This document shows, piece after piece, positions 16,635 to 25,768 of a stretch of 64,000 nt of DNA. This DNA is from Rhodopseudomonas julia. Its GTDB lineage: Bacteria; Pseudomonadota; Alphaproteobacteria; Rhizobiales; Afifellaceae. Below the pieces are notes generated by a model. That model was not told the DNA's origin, searched no databases, and worked only from the letters and a program-made list of their open reading frames with translations. Within the stretch, counting starts at the first letter, position 1. Each line of letters opens with the position of its first letter. The stretch covers positions 558,001-622,000 of the forward strand of contig NZ_JAUSUK010000002.1 of NCBI RefSeq assembly GCF_030813515.1, in the 5' to 3' direction. Both the position numbers and the translations under genes were made by a program.

Positions 16635-17522
16635 ATGGCTGAGATTTCCCCCTCCCGCCATAGCGCCTTCCAGGTCTTGACCGGGCTTTTCTCGCTCCCG
16701 GCCGGAGCGCGTCTCGGCGCAGGTCCGATGATCGCGGCCGCGATCCTCGTGGCGATCGTGCTCGCTTCGCTGCTGGCGCCGCTTTACGTGCCCTACGATC
16801 CGCTGGCGATGGATTCCATGTCCCGCCTGAAGCCCCCTTCGGAGGTGCATCTCCTCGGCACGGACCAGTATGGGCGCGATACCTTCAGCCGGGTGATGAC
16901 CGGCGGGCGCGTGTCGCTCCTCATCGGTGTCGGCGCGGCTCTCGTCAGCGTCGTCATCGGCCTCATCATCGGCCTCGTCGCCGGCTTCTTTCGCGCCGCG
17001 GACGGCATCATCATGCGCATCATGGATAGCCTGATGGCGATCCCGGCGATCCTTCTCGCCATCGCGCTCGTCGCCCTCAACGGTCCGAGCCTCGGCTCGG
17101 TGATCATCGCCATTACGATTCCCGAAGTGCCGCGCGTCGTCCGCCTGGTGCGTTCCGTCGTGCTGTCGGCGCGCGAGGAGCCCTATGTGGAGGCCGCCAT
17201 CGCGCTCGGCTCGTCGATGCCGAAGATCCTGGTCCAGCATTTGATGCCGAACACGCTCGCGCCGCTCATCGTGCAGGGGACATATGTGTGTGCCTCGGCA
17301 ATCCTGATCGAAGCGATCCTGAGCTTTCTCGGCGCCGGCGTCTCAACCGAGATCCCGACCTGGGGAAACATCATGGCCGAGGGGCGGAGCTATTTTCAGG
17401 TGAAGCCCGGTCTCATTTTCTGGCCGGGACTTCTCCTGTCGCTGTGTATCCTGGCGATCAACCTCCTCGGTGATACCGCCCGCGATCTTCTCGATCCGCG
17501 CATGAAAAAGCGGGAGGGCTGA
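16635..17522 (+). CDS. Peptide-type ABC transporter permease (DppC class)
   Basis: A 295-residue inner-membrane permease. It shows the DppC pattern: helix 1 at about 31-53, the periplasmic PSEVHLLGTDQYGRDTFSRVMTGGR segment, and the EAA coupling motif around REEPYVEAAIALGSSMPKILVQHLMPN. It ends in DLLDPRMKKREG, the near-universal C-terminus of this subfamily. It pairs with the DppB-class protein and is followed after one base by the ATPase gene. Confidence 0.95.
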   Translation: MAEISPSRHSAFQVLTGLFSLPAGARLGAGPMIAAAILVAIVLASLLAPLYVPYDPLAMDSMSRLKPPSEVHLLGTDQYGRDTFSRVMTGGRVSLLIGVGAALVSVVIGLIIGLVAGFFRAADGIIMRIMDSLMAIPAILLAIALVALNGPSLGSVIIAITIPEVPRVVRLVRSVVLSAREEPYVEAAIALGSSMPKILVQHLMPNTLAPLIVQGTYVCASAILIEAILSFLGAGVSTEIPTWGNIMAEGRSYFQVKPGLIFWPGLLLSLCILAINLLGDTARDLLDPRMKKREG

Positions 17523-17523
17523 G

Positions 17524-19209
17524 ATGCAGTTTTCATCGCGAGACTTCTCGAATGCCCATCGCGTCCTCAAAATCCGCGGGCTGAAGGTCGGCCTTACAGG
17601 GCGGCCCAATGCGGCACCGGTGCTAAACGGCATCGATCTCGATATCCGGGCGGGGGAAACCCATTGTCTGGTCGGCGAAAGCGGCTCGGGCAAATCGGTC
17701 ACCTCGCTCGCCGTCATGGGGCTTCTGCCGAAAGGGGCTCTCGAAGTGCAGGGCGGCGAGATCGACGTCGAAGGCTTCGAGATCACCACCGCGACGCATG
17801 CGCAGATGCGCGAATTGCGGGCCCGCCGGATCTCCATGATCTTTCAGGAGCCGATGACGGCACTCAACCCGGTGCTGCGGGTCGGCGAGCAGATCGAAGA
17901 GGTGCTCAACATGCACACCGATCTCTCGCAGGCGGAGGCCAAGAAACGCACGCTCGACATCATGGAGCAAGTGCATTTGCCGGATGTGGCGCGGATTTAC
18001 CAATCCTATCCGCACCAGCTTTCCGGCGGTCAGCGGCAACGCATCATGATCGCCATGGCCTTGGTGCTCGATCCGCATCTGTTGATCGCGGACGAGCCGA
18101 CGACGGCGCTCGATGTCACGACGCAGCTGCAGATTCTGAAGCTCATCGCGGAAATGCAGGAGCGCAAGGGAACGGCGCTTCTGTTCATCACGCACGATAT
18201 GGGCGTGGTGGCGGAAATCGCCGACACGGTGAGCGTGATGCAGAACGGCCGGATCGTGGAGAAGGCGCCGATCCGCGACCTGCTGACGAACCCGAAAGAG
18301 GAGTACACCAAGAAACTCCTGACCGCCGTTCCGAACCTGGCCCCGCGGCCGGCGCGGCCAGCTGCCTCGGCCAAGGACGTACTCGACGTCCAGGATCTCG
18401 AAATGGTCTACGGCGGCGGCGGCCTTCTCAAGCGCCAGGGCGGCGTGAAGGCGGCGCAGGAGGTGAGCTTTACCATTGCGCCAGGCCGCACTCTCGGCAT
18501 CGTCGGCGAAAGCGGCTCCGGCAAATCCACGGTGGCGCGCTGCATCATCCGCCTGATCGATCCGACTGGCGGCAAGGTGAACGTCGCCGGCACGGATATC
18601 TCGACGCTGTCGCGCAGGCAGCTTCGACCGCATCGCAAGCATCTGCAGATCGTCTTCCAGGATCCCTACCGCTCGCTCAATCCGCGCTGGACCGTGGCGC
18701 GCAGCCTTTGCGAGGGGCCGATCAATTTCGGCACGTCGAAGGCTGAGGCGATGGAGCATGCCGCGGAGCTGATGGAGCTCGTCGACCTGCCCCGCGATGC
18801 CCTGAAACGCTATCCGCACCAGTTTTCGGGAGGACAGCGGCAGCGCATTGCGATCGCCCGCGCCGTCGCCATGAAGCCCGATTTGCTGATCGCCGACGAG
18901 GCGGTTTCCGCGCTCGATGTGAGCGTGCAGGCGCAGGTGCTCGACCTTCTGGACGATGTGCAGGAGAGGTTCGGCATCGCGATGCTTTTCATCACCCATG
19001 ATCTGCGGGTCGCCGCACAGATCTGCGACGAGGTGCTCGTCATGCAGAAGGGCAGGGTGGTGGAGCATGGCGCTGCCGGCGACGTCCTGCAGAACCCGCA
19101 TGATCCTTACACCCGCAATCTGATCGAGGCCGCGCCCGGCCGGGAATGGGACTTCGCCAATTTCCGCGCGCTCGGCACGCCGCCGCTTACCGAAGGAGCC
19201 TCCGCATGA
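17524..19209 (+). CDS. Fused DppD-DppF type ABC ATPase
   Basis: A 561-residue protein containing two complete nucleotide-binding domains of the oligopeptide type in one chain. Domain 1 has Walker A GESGSGKSV (about 57-65), signature LSGGQRQR and Walker B LLIADEPTTALD. Domain 2 (from about residue 280) has Walker A GESGSGKST, signature FSGGQRQR and Walker B LLIADEAVSALD, where Glu is retained but the usual Pro-Thr-Ser is Ala-Val-Ser, a frequent variant. The first domain also has the oligopeptide C-terminal segment (NPKEEYTKKLLTAVP). This GsiA-like fusion powers the importer. Its stop overlaps the next start by four bases (ATGA). Confidence 0.95.
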   Translation: MQFSSRDFSNAHRVLKIRGLKVGLTGRPNAAPVLNGIDLDIRAGETHCLVGESGSGKSVTSLAVMGLLPKGALEVQGGEIDVEGFEITTATHAQMRELRARRISMIFQEPMTALNPVLRVGEQIEEVLNMHTDLSQAEAKKRTLDIMEQVHLPDVARIYQSYPHQLSGGQRQRIMIAMALVLDPHLLIADEPTTALDVTTQLQILKLIAEMQERKGTALLFITHDMGVVAEIADTVSVMQNGRIVEKAPIRDLLTNPKEEYTKKLLTAVPNLAPRPARPAASAKDVLDVQDLEMVYGGGGLLKRQGGVKAAQEVSFTIAPGRTLGIVGESGSGKSTVARCIIRLIDPTGGKVNVAGTDISTLSRRQLRPHRKHLQIVFQDPYRSLNPRWTVARSLCEGPINFGTSKAEAMEHAAELMELVDLPRDALKRYPHQFSGGQRQRIAIARAVAMKPDLLIADEAVSALDVSVQAQVLDLLDDVQERFGIAMLFITHDLRVAAQICDEVLVMQKGRVVEHGAAGDVLQNPHDPYTRNLIEAAPGREWDFANFRALGTPPLTEGASA

Positions 19210-20375
19210 GCGTCATCCCGAAGATCGAAGAATTCGCAGCCGAACTGACCGCGATCCGGCACGACTTCCATTCGCATCCGGAACTCGGCTTCGAGGAGAC
19301 GCGCACCGCTGGAATCGTTGCGGAAAAGCTGCGCGCCTATGGCGTCGACGAGGTGCATGAGGGCATCGGTGGCACCGGCGTCGTAGCGCTGATCAAGGGA
19401 GAGGGCGGCGGCAACCGCAGGGTCGGGCTGCGCGCAGATATGGACGCGCTGCCGATCGAGGAGGCGTCGGGGGTTCCCTATGCCTCGCAAAATCCGGGGC
19501 GGATGCATGCCTGCGGTCATGACGGGCATACGACGATGCTTCTCGGTGCGGCGCGATATCTCGCCGAAACGCGCGATTTCGGTGGCACCGTCGTGTTGAT
19601 CTTCCAGCCGGCCGAAGAAGGGCTCGGCGGGGCGCGCCGGATGATTGCCGAAGGTCTCTTCGAGAAATTCCCGTGCGACGAGGTCTACGGCATGCACAAC
19701 GATCCGAATGCCGAGCCCGGGATCGTCACCGTGGCGCCGGGGCCGGCCATGGCGGGGGCGAGCTTCTTCGACATTACGGTGAAGGGCACCGGCAGCCATG
19801 CCGCCATGCCGCATCAGTCGAAGGATCCGATCGTCATCGGCACGGCGCTGGTGCAGCAATTGCAGAGCGTCGTCAGCCGCAACGCGCCGCCGACGAAGCC
19901 GGTGGTGATCTCGGTGACGACGTTCCATGCCGGCGCCGCCTACAATGTCGTGCCGGACACGGCGACGATTTCCGGCACGATCCGCTATTTCCACGACGAC
20001 GTGGCGGAGATGGCGCACCAGCGGATCAAGGATCTCTGTGCGGGCTTGAGCCAGGCCTATGGGATCGAGATTACGGCCGATCTCCGCAATGTCTTCGACG
20101 TGCTGATGAACGACCCGGAACTTTCCACTGCCTATGTCGATGCGGCGAAAGAGGTGGTCGGCGCCGATATGGCCTTCGAAACCAGCGATCAGATGACCGG
20201 TTCGGAAGATTTCGCCGACATGCTGAAGGTGGTGCCGGGAGCTTATTGTCGGGTCGGGCATGCGGGGTCGATCGGGTTGCACAATCCGGCCTTCGTGCTC
20301 GACGACGCGATCCTTCCGGTTGGTGCCTCGATCTATGCGCGCATCGTCGAAAAGCGTCTGAAGCGCGGCGCCTGA
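19206..20375 (+). CDS. M20D amidohydrolase (HipO-like)
   Basis: A 389-residue metal-dependent amidohydrolase of peptidase family M20D, which removes N-acyl groups from amino acids (hippurate, N-acetyl- or IAA-amino acids). Metal ligands are visible in RMHACGHDGHTT (about 98-109) and in QPAEEGLGGARRMI, and the lid domain carries GSHAAMPHQSKDP. The Cys-Gly-His-Asp-Gly-His motif is that of the Mn/Zn-dependent acylases. It lacks a signal peptide and is cytoplasmic. The start at 19206 overlaps the ATPase stop as ATGA; upstream in-frame sequence is a shadow of the ATPase gene. It probably trims an acyl group from the imported compound. Confidence 0.92.
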   Translation: MSVIPKIEEFAAELTAIRHDFHSHPELGFEETRTAGIVAEKLRAYGVDEVHEGIGGTGVVALIKGEGGGNRRVGLRADMDALPIEEASGVPYASQNPGRMHACGHDGHTTMLLGAARYLAETRDFGGTVVLIFQPAEEGLGGARRMIAEGLFEKFPCDEVYGMHNDPNAEPGIVTVAPGPAMAGASFFDITVKGTGSHAAMPHQSKDPIVIGTALVQQLQSVVSRNAPPTKPVVISVTTFHAGAAYNVVPDTATISGTIRYFHDDVAEMAHQRIKDLCAGLSQAYGIEITADLRNVFDVLMNDPELSTAYVDAAKEVVGADMAFETSDQMTGSEDFADMLKVVPGAYCRVGHAGSIGLHNPAFVLDDAILPVGASIYARIVEKRLKRGA

Positions 20376-20453
20376 CGCACCCTCGCTCTTTTCTTCTCCG
20401 ACATCCAACCAGCCCGACCCGCCGGAAGCGGCGGCCGCTAGAGGAGCTATCCG

Positions 20454-21593
20454 ATGATGAATCCGCTCGATCTACCGTTCAATGCGGAGGAGATGCTCGC
20501 GGGCCTCAAGCCCTGGATCGAGACCGAGAGCCCGACCTTCGATGCGGCGGCGGTCAATCGCATGATGGACGTCGTGCAACACGAGCTTGCAGCGCTCGGC
20601 GGCAAGGTCGAGCGCATTCCGGGCCGCATGGGGCTCGGCGACAGCGTGCGCGCGACGATGCCGCATGCGCGGGCGGGCGAAGGGGGCATCCTGCTTCTCG
20701 GCCATCTCGACACGGTGCATCCGCTCGGCACGATCGATGTCCTGCCGTTCAAGCGGGAGGGCGAGATATGCTACGGCCCCGGCCTGATGGATATGAAGGG
20801 CGGCAATTACGTCTATCTCGATGCGCTTCGGAAGCTCTTTGCGGCCGGGATCGAGACGCCCCTGCCGGTGACCGTCCTGTTCACGCCCGACGAAGAGATC
20901 GGCACGCCTTCGACGCGTGAGCTGATCGAGGCCGAGGCGAAGCGTCACAAATATATCCTGGTTCCGGAACCGGCGCGGCCCGACGGCGGTGCGGTGATCG
21001 GGCGTTATGCGATTGCCCGCTTCAATCTGACGGCGCGCGGCAAGCCGAGCCATGCCGGCTGGCAGCTCGCCGAAGGGCGCTCGGCGATCGCCGCGATGGC
21101 GAAGAAGGTCGCCGAGATCGAAGCCATGACGACGGAAGACTGCACGTTCTCGGTCGGCGTCTTCAATTCCGGGCGATGGGTGAATTGCGTCTCCTCCGTC
21201 TGCGATGCCGAGGTGCTGAGCATGGCGAAGACGCAGGAGCTTCTGGATGAAGGCATCGCCAAGATGATGGCCTTCAATTCGACCGAAGGCGATGTGACGC
21301 TGGAAGTCACCCGCGGCGTCACCCGGCCGGTCTGGGCGCCCGATCAAGCCGGTACGATGGAGATGTTCGGGCTCGCCCAGGAGATCGCCGGCGAGATCGG
21401 CTTTGAGCTGAGCGGCGCGTCCGCCGGCGGTGGCTCGGACGGCAATTTCACAGGCTTTCTCGGCCTGCCGACGCTCGATTCGATCGGCGTGCGCGGCAAG
21501 GATCTGCACACGCTCAACGAGCATATTTTTATCGACAGCCTGGTCGAGCGGGCCAGGCTCGCCGCTGCGCTCTACTGCCGGTTGGGTGCGTGA
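20454..21593 (+). CDS. M20 family peptidase (carboxypeptidase G2-like)
   Basis: A 379-residue zinc exopeptidase of family M20A. The first metal His-Asp is in LLGHLDTVHPLG, the bridging Asp in YGPGLMDMKGG, the catalytic Glu-Glu in FTPDEEIGTPSTREL and the dimer-domain contact in GKPSHAGWQ. The closest named type is glutamate carboxypeptidase (CPG2, cleaving folate-type C-terminal glutamate), which fits a neighbouring gamma-glutamyltransferase homologue. It is cytoplasmic, with no signal peptide. AGAGGAGC lies eight bases before the ATG. Its stop and the following start overlap by one base (TGATG). Confidence 0.92.
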   Translation: MMNPLDLPFNAEEMLAGLKPWIETESPTFDAAAVNRMMDVVQHELAALGGKVERIPGRMGLGDSVRATMPHARAGEGGILLLGHLDTVHPLGTIDVLPFKREGEICYGPGLMDMKGGNYVYLDALRKLFAAGIETPLPVTVLFTPDEEIGTPSTRELIEAEAKRHKYILVPEPARPDGGAVIGRYAIARFNLTARGKPSHAGWQLAEGRSAIAAMAKKVAEIEAMTTEDCTFSVGVFNSGRWVNCVSSVCDAEVLSMAKTQELLDEGIAKMMAFNSTEGDVTLEVTRGVTRPVWAPDQAGTMEMFGLAQEIAGEIGFELSGASAGGGSDGNFTGFLGLPTLDSIGVRGKDLHTLNEHIFIDSLVERARLAAALYCRLGA

Positions 21594-23158
21594 TGTCGGA
21601 AGCTCTGTCGCGGACGATGGAGATCCGCAAACATGTTGTTGAGACGGAACGCGGCGTCGTTGCCTCGCAGCATCGTCTCGCGTCTGAGGCTGGCGCCGAA
21701 GTGTTGCGGGCGGGCGGCGATGCCGTCGATGCGGCGGTCGCCTGCAGCTTCGTCTGCGGCGTGCTCGAACCGTGGATGAGCGGACCGGCCGGCGGCGGTG
21801 CGGCGATGCACTGGCGCGCCGACAGCGGCGAGGCGCATGCGCTCGATTTCGGCATGCGTGCGCCGGCGGGATTGAAAATCGAGGATTTTCCTCTGTCGGG
21901 CGAGGGGGCGGCCACCGACCTTTTCCCCTGGGAACGCGTCGTCGAAGATCGCAACGTCATCGGTGCGAAAGCCGTGGCGGTGCCGGCTGTCGTCGACGGG
22001 CTGGAGGCTGCCCATCGGCGCTGGGGGCGCCTGCCCTGGGCCGAGTTGCTGGCGCCCGCCATCGCCCATGCCCGAGAGGGGATGAGGGTCGATTGGTATG
22101 CGGCGCTCATCATCGCGACGGCGACCCGCGATCTCGCGCGCGATCCGGACGCTGCGGCGATGTTCCTCGCCGACGGCCAATGGCCGCGGCCCTTCTCCTG
22201 GACGGGGATCGCGGAAGACCGGATCGATCAGGGCCGCATGGCCGACAGTCTCGAGGTTCTTGCCCGAGAGGGCGCGGCCGCGTTGCATGGCGGCGATCTC
22301 GGGGCCGCGATGGCGCAGGATATCCGCGACAAGGGCGGCTATCTCACGGTGGATGATCTCGCCGGCAATCGCGCCAGGTTCAAATCGCCGATGTCGGTCG
22401 CCTACCGCGATGCGCTCTTTCACGTCATGCCCGGACTCACCGCCGGCCCGACCTTCGCGCGTGCCATGGGCGAGCTTGCTGGCGAGCAATTGTCGTCACA
22501 GGAGCGGGCCTATCCCGCCTATGCGCGGGCCCTCTTTGCGGCCTATCGCGACCGGCTCGAACATATGGGGCATGACGGAGAGATTCCCGAATGCGCCGGC
22601 TCGACCACGCATTTCTCGGTCGTCGACCGCGACGGTAATATGGTGGCCCACACCCAGACCCTGCTGTCACTCTTCGGATCGCGCGTGGTGTCGCCCTCGA
22701 CCGGCTTTCTGATGAACAACGGCATCATGTGGTTCGATCCGGTCGCGGGGCGGCCGAACTCGCTCGGGTCCGGCAAGACATGTTTGATGAATGTCTGTCC
22801 GGTGCTGGGCGAGGCGAATGGGCGGCGCTTTGCGCTCGGCGCCTCGGGCGGGCGCAAGATCGTTTCGGCGGTGACGCAGCTTGCGTCTTTCATGGCGGAT
22901 TTCGGCATGGATCTCGGCGCGGCGTTTCGGCAGCCGCGCATCGATGCGTCGAGCGGGGAGCAGATCGTCGCCGATGCGGCGCTGCCGGCGGAAATCGTCG
23001 CGGCTCTGGAGGCTATCGCGCCGGTCAAAACCGTGCGGCGGTCGATGCTGCCTTATCCCTTCGCCTGTCCGTCGGCGGTGATGGATGAGGGCGACAGGCG
23101 CTTCGGCATGACGGAAACGATGAGCGCCTGGGGCGACGCCGTCGCCGAAGGGGAGTGA
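21593..23158 (+). CDS. Gamma-glutamyltransferase family protein
   Basis: A 521-residue N-terminal-nucleophile hydrolase homologue that in the family is cleaved autocatalytically before a Thr. The processing site is visible as STTHFSVVDRDGN with the presumed nucleophile Thr338. The small-subunit oxyanion motif appears as LGASGGRKIVSAV, and the large subunit begins GVVASQHRLASEAGAEVLRAGGDAVDAAVA. It is shorter than classical GGT (about 580) and has no signal peptide, so unlike periplasmic GGT it should act in the cytoplasm, hydrolysing gamma-glutamyl or related amide bonds after import. The start is ATG 21593; a GTG sits one codon upstream. Confidence 0.9.
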   Translation: MSEALSRTMEIRKHVVETERGVVASQHRLASEAGAEVLRAGGDAVDAAVACSFVCGVLEPWMSGPAGGGAAMHWRADSGEAHALDFGMRAPAGLKIEDFPLSGEGAATDLFPWERVVEDRNVIGAKAVAVPAVVDGLEAAHRRWGRLPWAELLAPAIAHAREGMRVDWYAALIIATATRDLARDPDAAAMFLADGQWPRPFSWTGIAEDRIDQGRMADSLEVLAREGAAALHGGDLGAAMAQDIRDKGGYLTVDDLAGNRARFKSPMSVAYRDALFHVMPGLTAGPTFARAMGELAGEQLSSQERAYPAYARALFAAYRDRLEHMGHDGEIPECAGSTTHFSVVDRDGNMVAHTQTLLSLFGSRVVSPSTGFLMNNGIMWFDPVAGRPNSLGSGKTCLMNVCPVLGEANGRRFALGASGGRKIVSAVTQLASFMADFGMDLGAAFRQPRIDASSGEQIVADAALPAEIVAALEAIAPVKTVRRSMLPYPFACPSAVMDEGDRRFGMTETMSAWGDAVAEGE

Positions 23159-23161
23159 GCC

Positions 23162-24685
23162 GTGGTTACGCCCGCCGATTCCAAGCCGGACGCCTGCGAT
23201 CCGGCCGATCTCAGCGCCAGGGAGGCGCGGCGTCTGGTCGGGCGCGGAGAGCTTTCCGCCGAAGAACTCGCGCGGGCCTCGATCGCGCGCGTCGAGGCGA
23301 TCGATCCGGCGGTGAACGCGCTGGTGGCGCGCGATTTCGACGCTGTGATCGAAGGTGCGCGAAAGGCGGATGCGGACAGGGCGGCTGGGAACGCTCTCGG
23401 TCCTCTGCACGGCCTGCCCGTCGCCATCAAGGATATGAGCGATGTCGCGGGTCTTCCGACGACATTCGGCTCTGAAATTTTTCGCGACAACGTGCCGAAG
23501 CGGGACGATGCGCTCGTTGCAGGACTCAGAAAAGCCGGTGCGTTGCCGCTCGGCAAGACCAACAATCCCGAATGGAGCGCCGGCGCCAATACGCGCAACC
23601 GCGTCTACGGCACGACGGCCAATCCGCATGACCTCACCCGCAATTGCGGCGGATCGTCGGGCGGGTCCGCCGTCGCGCTCGCCTGCGGCTACGCACCTCT
23701 CGCCTCGGGGTCGGATCTCGGCGGTTCGCTGCGCACGCCCGCCGCATTTTGCGGGGTCGTCGGGTTTCGCCCGAGTTTCGGCGTGGTGCCGGGAGACGCC
23801 CGTCGTACGAGCCTGTTGCCGCTTGCGACCTCCGGGCCGATGGCGCGCAATGTCGCCGATTGCGGCTTGATGCTTTCGGTCATGGCGCGGCCCGACCCGC
23901 GCGATCCGTTTACGGCCGTCGTGAATGGCGAGACGGCGTGGAGGCCAGAAGATTTCGCCCATCTGCCGCGCAGCGATCTCGTCTCCCTGCGCTTTGCCGT
24001 GACAGAGGATTTCGGCTTTGCTCCAGTCGAGGCGGCAAGCCGGCGCACGTTCCGAAAAGGGATGAACGCGCTGTTGCCGTTTATCGGCGCGTGCGATGAG
24101 ACATGCCCCGATTGCGCGGATGCCGATCGCATCTTCGCGGTGCTGCGCTCGGTCATCTTCCTGTCCACGCATGCGGCCTTCGTCGACAAGACCCCCGAGC
24201 TCGTTGGCGAGAACGTGACAGAGAATGTCCTCGAGGGGCGGTCCTACAGCGCCGAAGACGTGGCGCAGGCGCTGGTGATGCAGGGCAATTACGACCGGCG
24301 GTGGCAGCGCTTCTTCGACGATTGCGATTTCATCCTGTCGCCGGCGGTCACAGCGCAGCCGCGCGACTGGCACGAGGCCTATCCGAAGGAGATCGATGGG
24401 CGGCCGACGGCAAGCTATTACCATTGGCTGGCTTCGGCTTATGCCTCGACAATTGCCGGCTGCCCTTCGATCACGATCCCCTGCGGGCGGGATGACAACG
24501 GCATGCCGTTCGGCCTGCAGATCATCGGGCGACGACATGACGATCTCCGGCTGCTTGCCGTCGCGGCCGAATTCGAAGCGGTGATTGCCGGTCTCTCGGA
24601 GCTTGCGCCGACAGGCCCCGATGTCGCGGCCCTTTCGAGCGCTCCGAAGCTGAGCGAGGCTGAGGGGTTCTGGGATGTCCCCTGA
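23162..24685 (+). CDS. Amidase signature family hydrolase
   Basis: A 507-residue amidase with an intact Ser-cisSer-Lys triad: Lys90 in GLPVAIKD, Ser165 in the GGSSGGS loop and the nucleophile Ser189 in GSDLGGSLRTPA. Family members hydrolyse small amides (6-aminohexanoate-cyclic dimer hydrolase, nylon oligomers, GatA, indoleacetamide). It uses a GTG start with AGGGGAG six bases before it and lies three bases after the GGT stop, so it is the last gene of this catabolic operon. It is cytoplasmic and probably opens a terminal amide or lactam-derived product. It is not GatA, as it sits away from gatB and lacks the usual context. Confidence 0.92.
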   Translation: MVTPADSKPDACDPADLSAREARRLVGRGELSAEELARASIARVEAIDPAVNALVARDFDAVIEGARKADADRAAGNALGPLHGLPVAIKDMSDVAGLPTTFGSEIFRDNVPKRDDALVAGLRKAGALPLGKTNNPEWSAGANTRNRVYGTTANPHDLTRNCGGSSGGSAVALACGYAPLASGSDLGGSLRTPAAFCGVVGFRPSFGVVPGDARRTSLLPLATSGPMARNVADCGLMLSVMARPDPRDPFTAVVNGETAWRPEDFAHLPRSDLVSLRFAVTEDFGFAPVEAASRRTFRKGMNALLPFIGACDETCPDCADADRIFAVLRSVIFLSTHAAFVDKTPELVGENVTENVLEGRSYSAEDVAQALVMQGNYDRRWQRFFDDCDFILSPAVTAQPRDWHEAYPKEIDGRPTASYYHWLASAYASTIAGCPSITIPCGRDDNGMPFGLQIIGRRHDDLRLLAVAAEFEAVIAGLSELAPTGPDVAALSSAPKLSEAEGFWDVP

Positions 24686-24839
24686 GGCCGTGCGGGTGTG
24701 TATCCGCCTTTGTCCGGCCCTCAGGCGTTCTTTCTCGATGGTGCCGGCGTTTGCAATTGGCTGAGAGCTGCCGGTGCTGCGTCAGCCGGTCCTCCCGGAT
24801 CTGACGAGTTGAAGGGGGACGCGAGGTCTTTCACATGTT

Positions 24840-25472
24840 ATGGCCGGTCTCATGAGTGCCACCGATTTCGCGCAATGTGTGGAACCGAGCCGGGCGAAAA
24901 GGCTCAAGGCGGCGACGCACGAAACGCATATGCGGCTCGACCAGACGGTCATGGCCTGCGATCCGTTTTCCAGCCTGGAGCGCTACGCGCTGTTTTTGAA
25001 GATGCAGCACCGTGTCTTCTTCGATGTCGACGCGCTGTGTTTTCATTCCGACCTCCGGGCGATTCTCCCCGACCTTCCCGAGCGGCGACAACTCCATCTG
25101 GTGGAGCAGGATTTCGCCGATCTCGGGCTCGTCCTTCCTCGACCGGAATTGGAGCCCGTGTTCGGCGAAGGCGCGATCGATGTGCCGACGGCGCTCGGCT
25201 ATCTCTATGTGACCGAAGGCTCCAATCTGGGCGCCGCTTTCCTCATCAAGGAAGCCAAGAAGATCGGTCTTTCGGAGAGTTTCGGGGCGCGCCATCTCGC
25301 CGGTGCGGAAGAGGGCAGAGCCCGATCCTGGCGAGCCTTCACGAATGCGCTCGACGCCGTCGAGCTCTCACCGGCAGAGGAAGCCCGGGCCGTGGTTGGG
25401 GCGGAAGCCTCCTTCGCCCGCGTTTTCGCACATGTCGAGAGCGCTTTCGGCAAGGTTCAGGCGCTCCGCTAG
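24840..25472 (+). CDS. Heme oxygenase family protein
   Basis: A 210-residue all-helical protein of the bacterial heme oxygenase (BphO/HmuO) fold, which opens heme to biliverdin, CO and iron. The proximal-ligand region reads RLKAATHETHMRLDQ, with the second His in the position of the axial ligand, and the distal helix appears as GYLYVTEGSNLGAAFLIKEA (compare GYLYVxEGSxLGG). It starts at ATG 24840 or possibly 24852. No bacteriophytochrome is seen in the window although BphO usually supplies one; iron acquisition is an alternative. It lies 154 bases after the amidase and 296 before the kinase. Confidence 0.85.
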   Translation: MAGLMSATDFAQCVEPSRAKRLKAATHETHMRLDQTVMACDPFSSLERYALFLKMQHRVFFDVDALCFHSDLRAILPDLPERRQLHLVEQDFADLGLVLPRPELEPVFGEGAIDVPTALGYLYVTEGSNLGAAFLIKEAKKIGLSESFGARHLAGAEEGRARSWRAFTNALDAVELSPAEEARAVVGAEASFARVFAHVESAFGKVQALR

Positions 25473-25768
25473 AGGCGATCTTGATCCGCCGGAGTTGCGC
25501 GTGCGTGGCGTCGGCAGGCGCGGCCGAAGCCCTCGCGTGGCGCTTTGCCTACGTCGCGCTCGTCCTGCACCCTGTCGTTGCTTTTTCGCCTCGCGGCCAG
25601 TCGCGCTGCCATTTTCGCGTCTTTGCGCCGGCAAGATAGCGCTCTCGGCCAGCATGTTGTTCGCACGCGGTTTACGAGCTTGGCGGATAGAGCGAAGCTG
25701 GCCTTGTATTCTTGAGCCTTTCCATCAACCTTGACGGGTGAAGATGCGCAGGCGGCGAAGATATTAGA
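25473..25768. other. Non-coding gap upstream of the hybrid kinase
   Basis: These 296 bases between the heme oxygenase and the kinase carry no credible gene on either strand; frames here are Arg/Pro-rich shadows. They presumably contain the kinase promoter, but I cannot point to a convincing box. Confidence 0.4.

Noticed and set aside
17623-19101. 492-codon minus-strand frame
   Set aside because: Antisense to the fused ABC ATPase, whose motifs are unambiguous.
22667-24538. 623-codon minus-strand frame
   Set aside because: Antisense to the GGT-like and amidase genes, no recognisable motif.
23162-24685. Identity of the amidase as GatA of the tRNA amidotransferase
   Set aside because: It carries the amidase triad but sits in a peptide-catabolism operon 22 kb from gatB; context favours a catabolic amidase.
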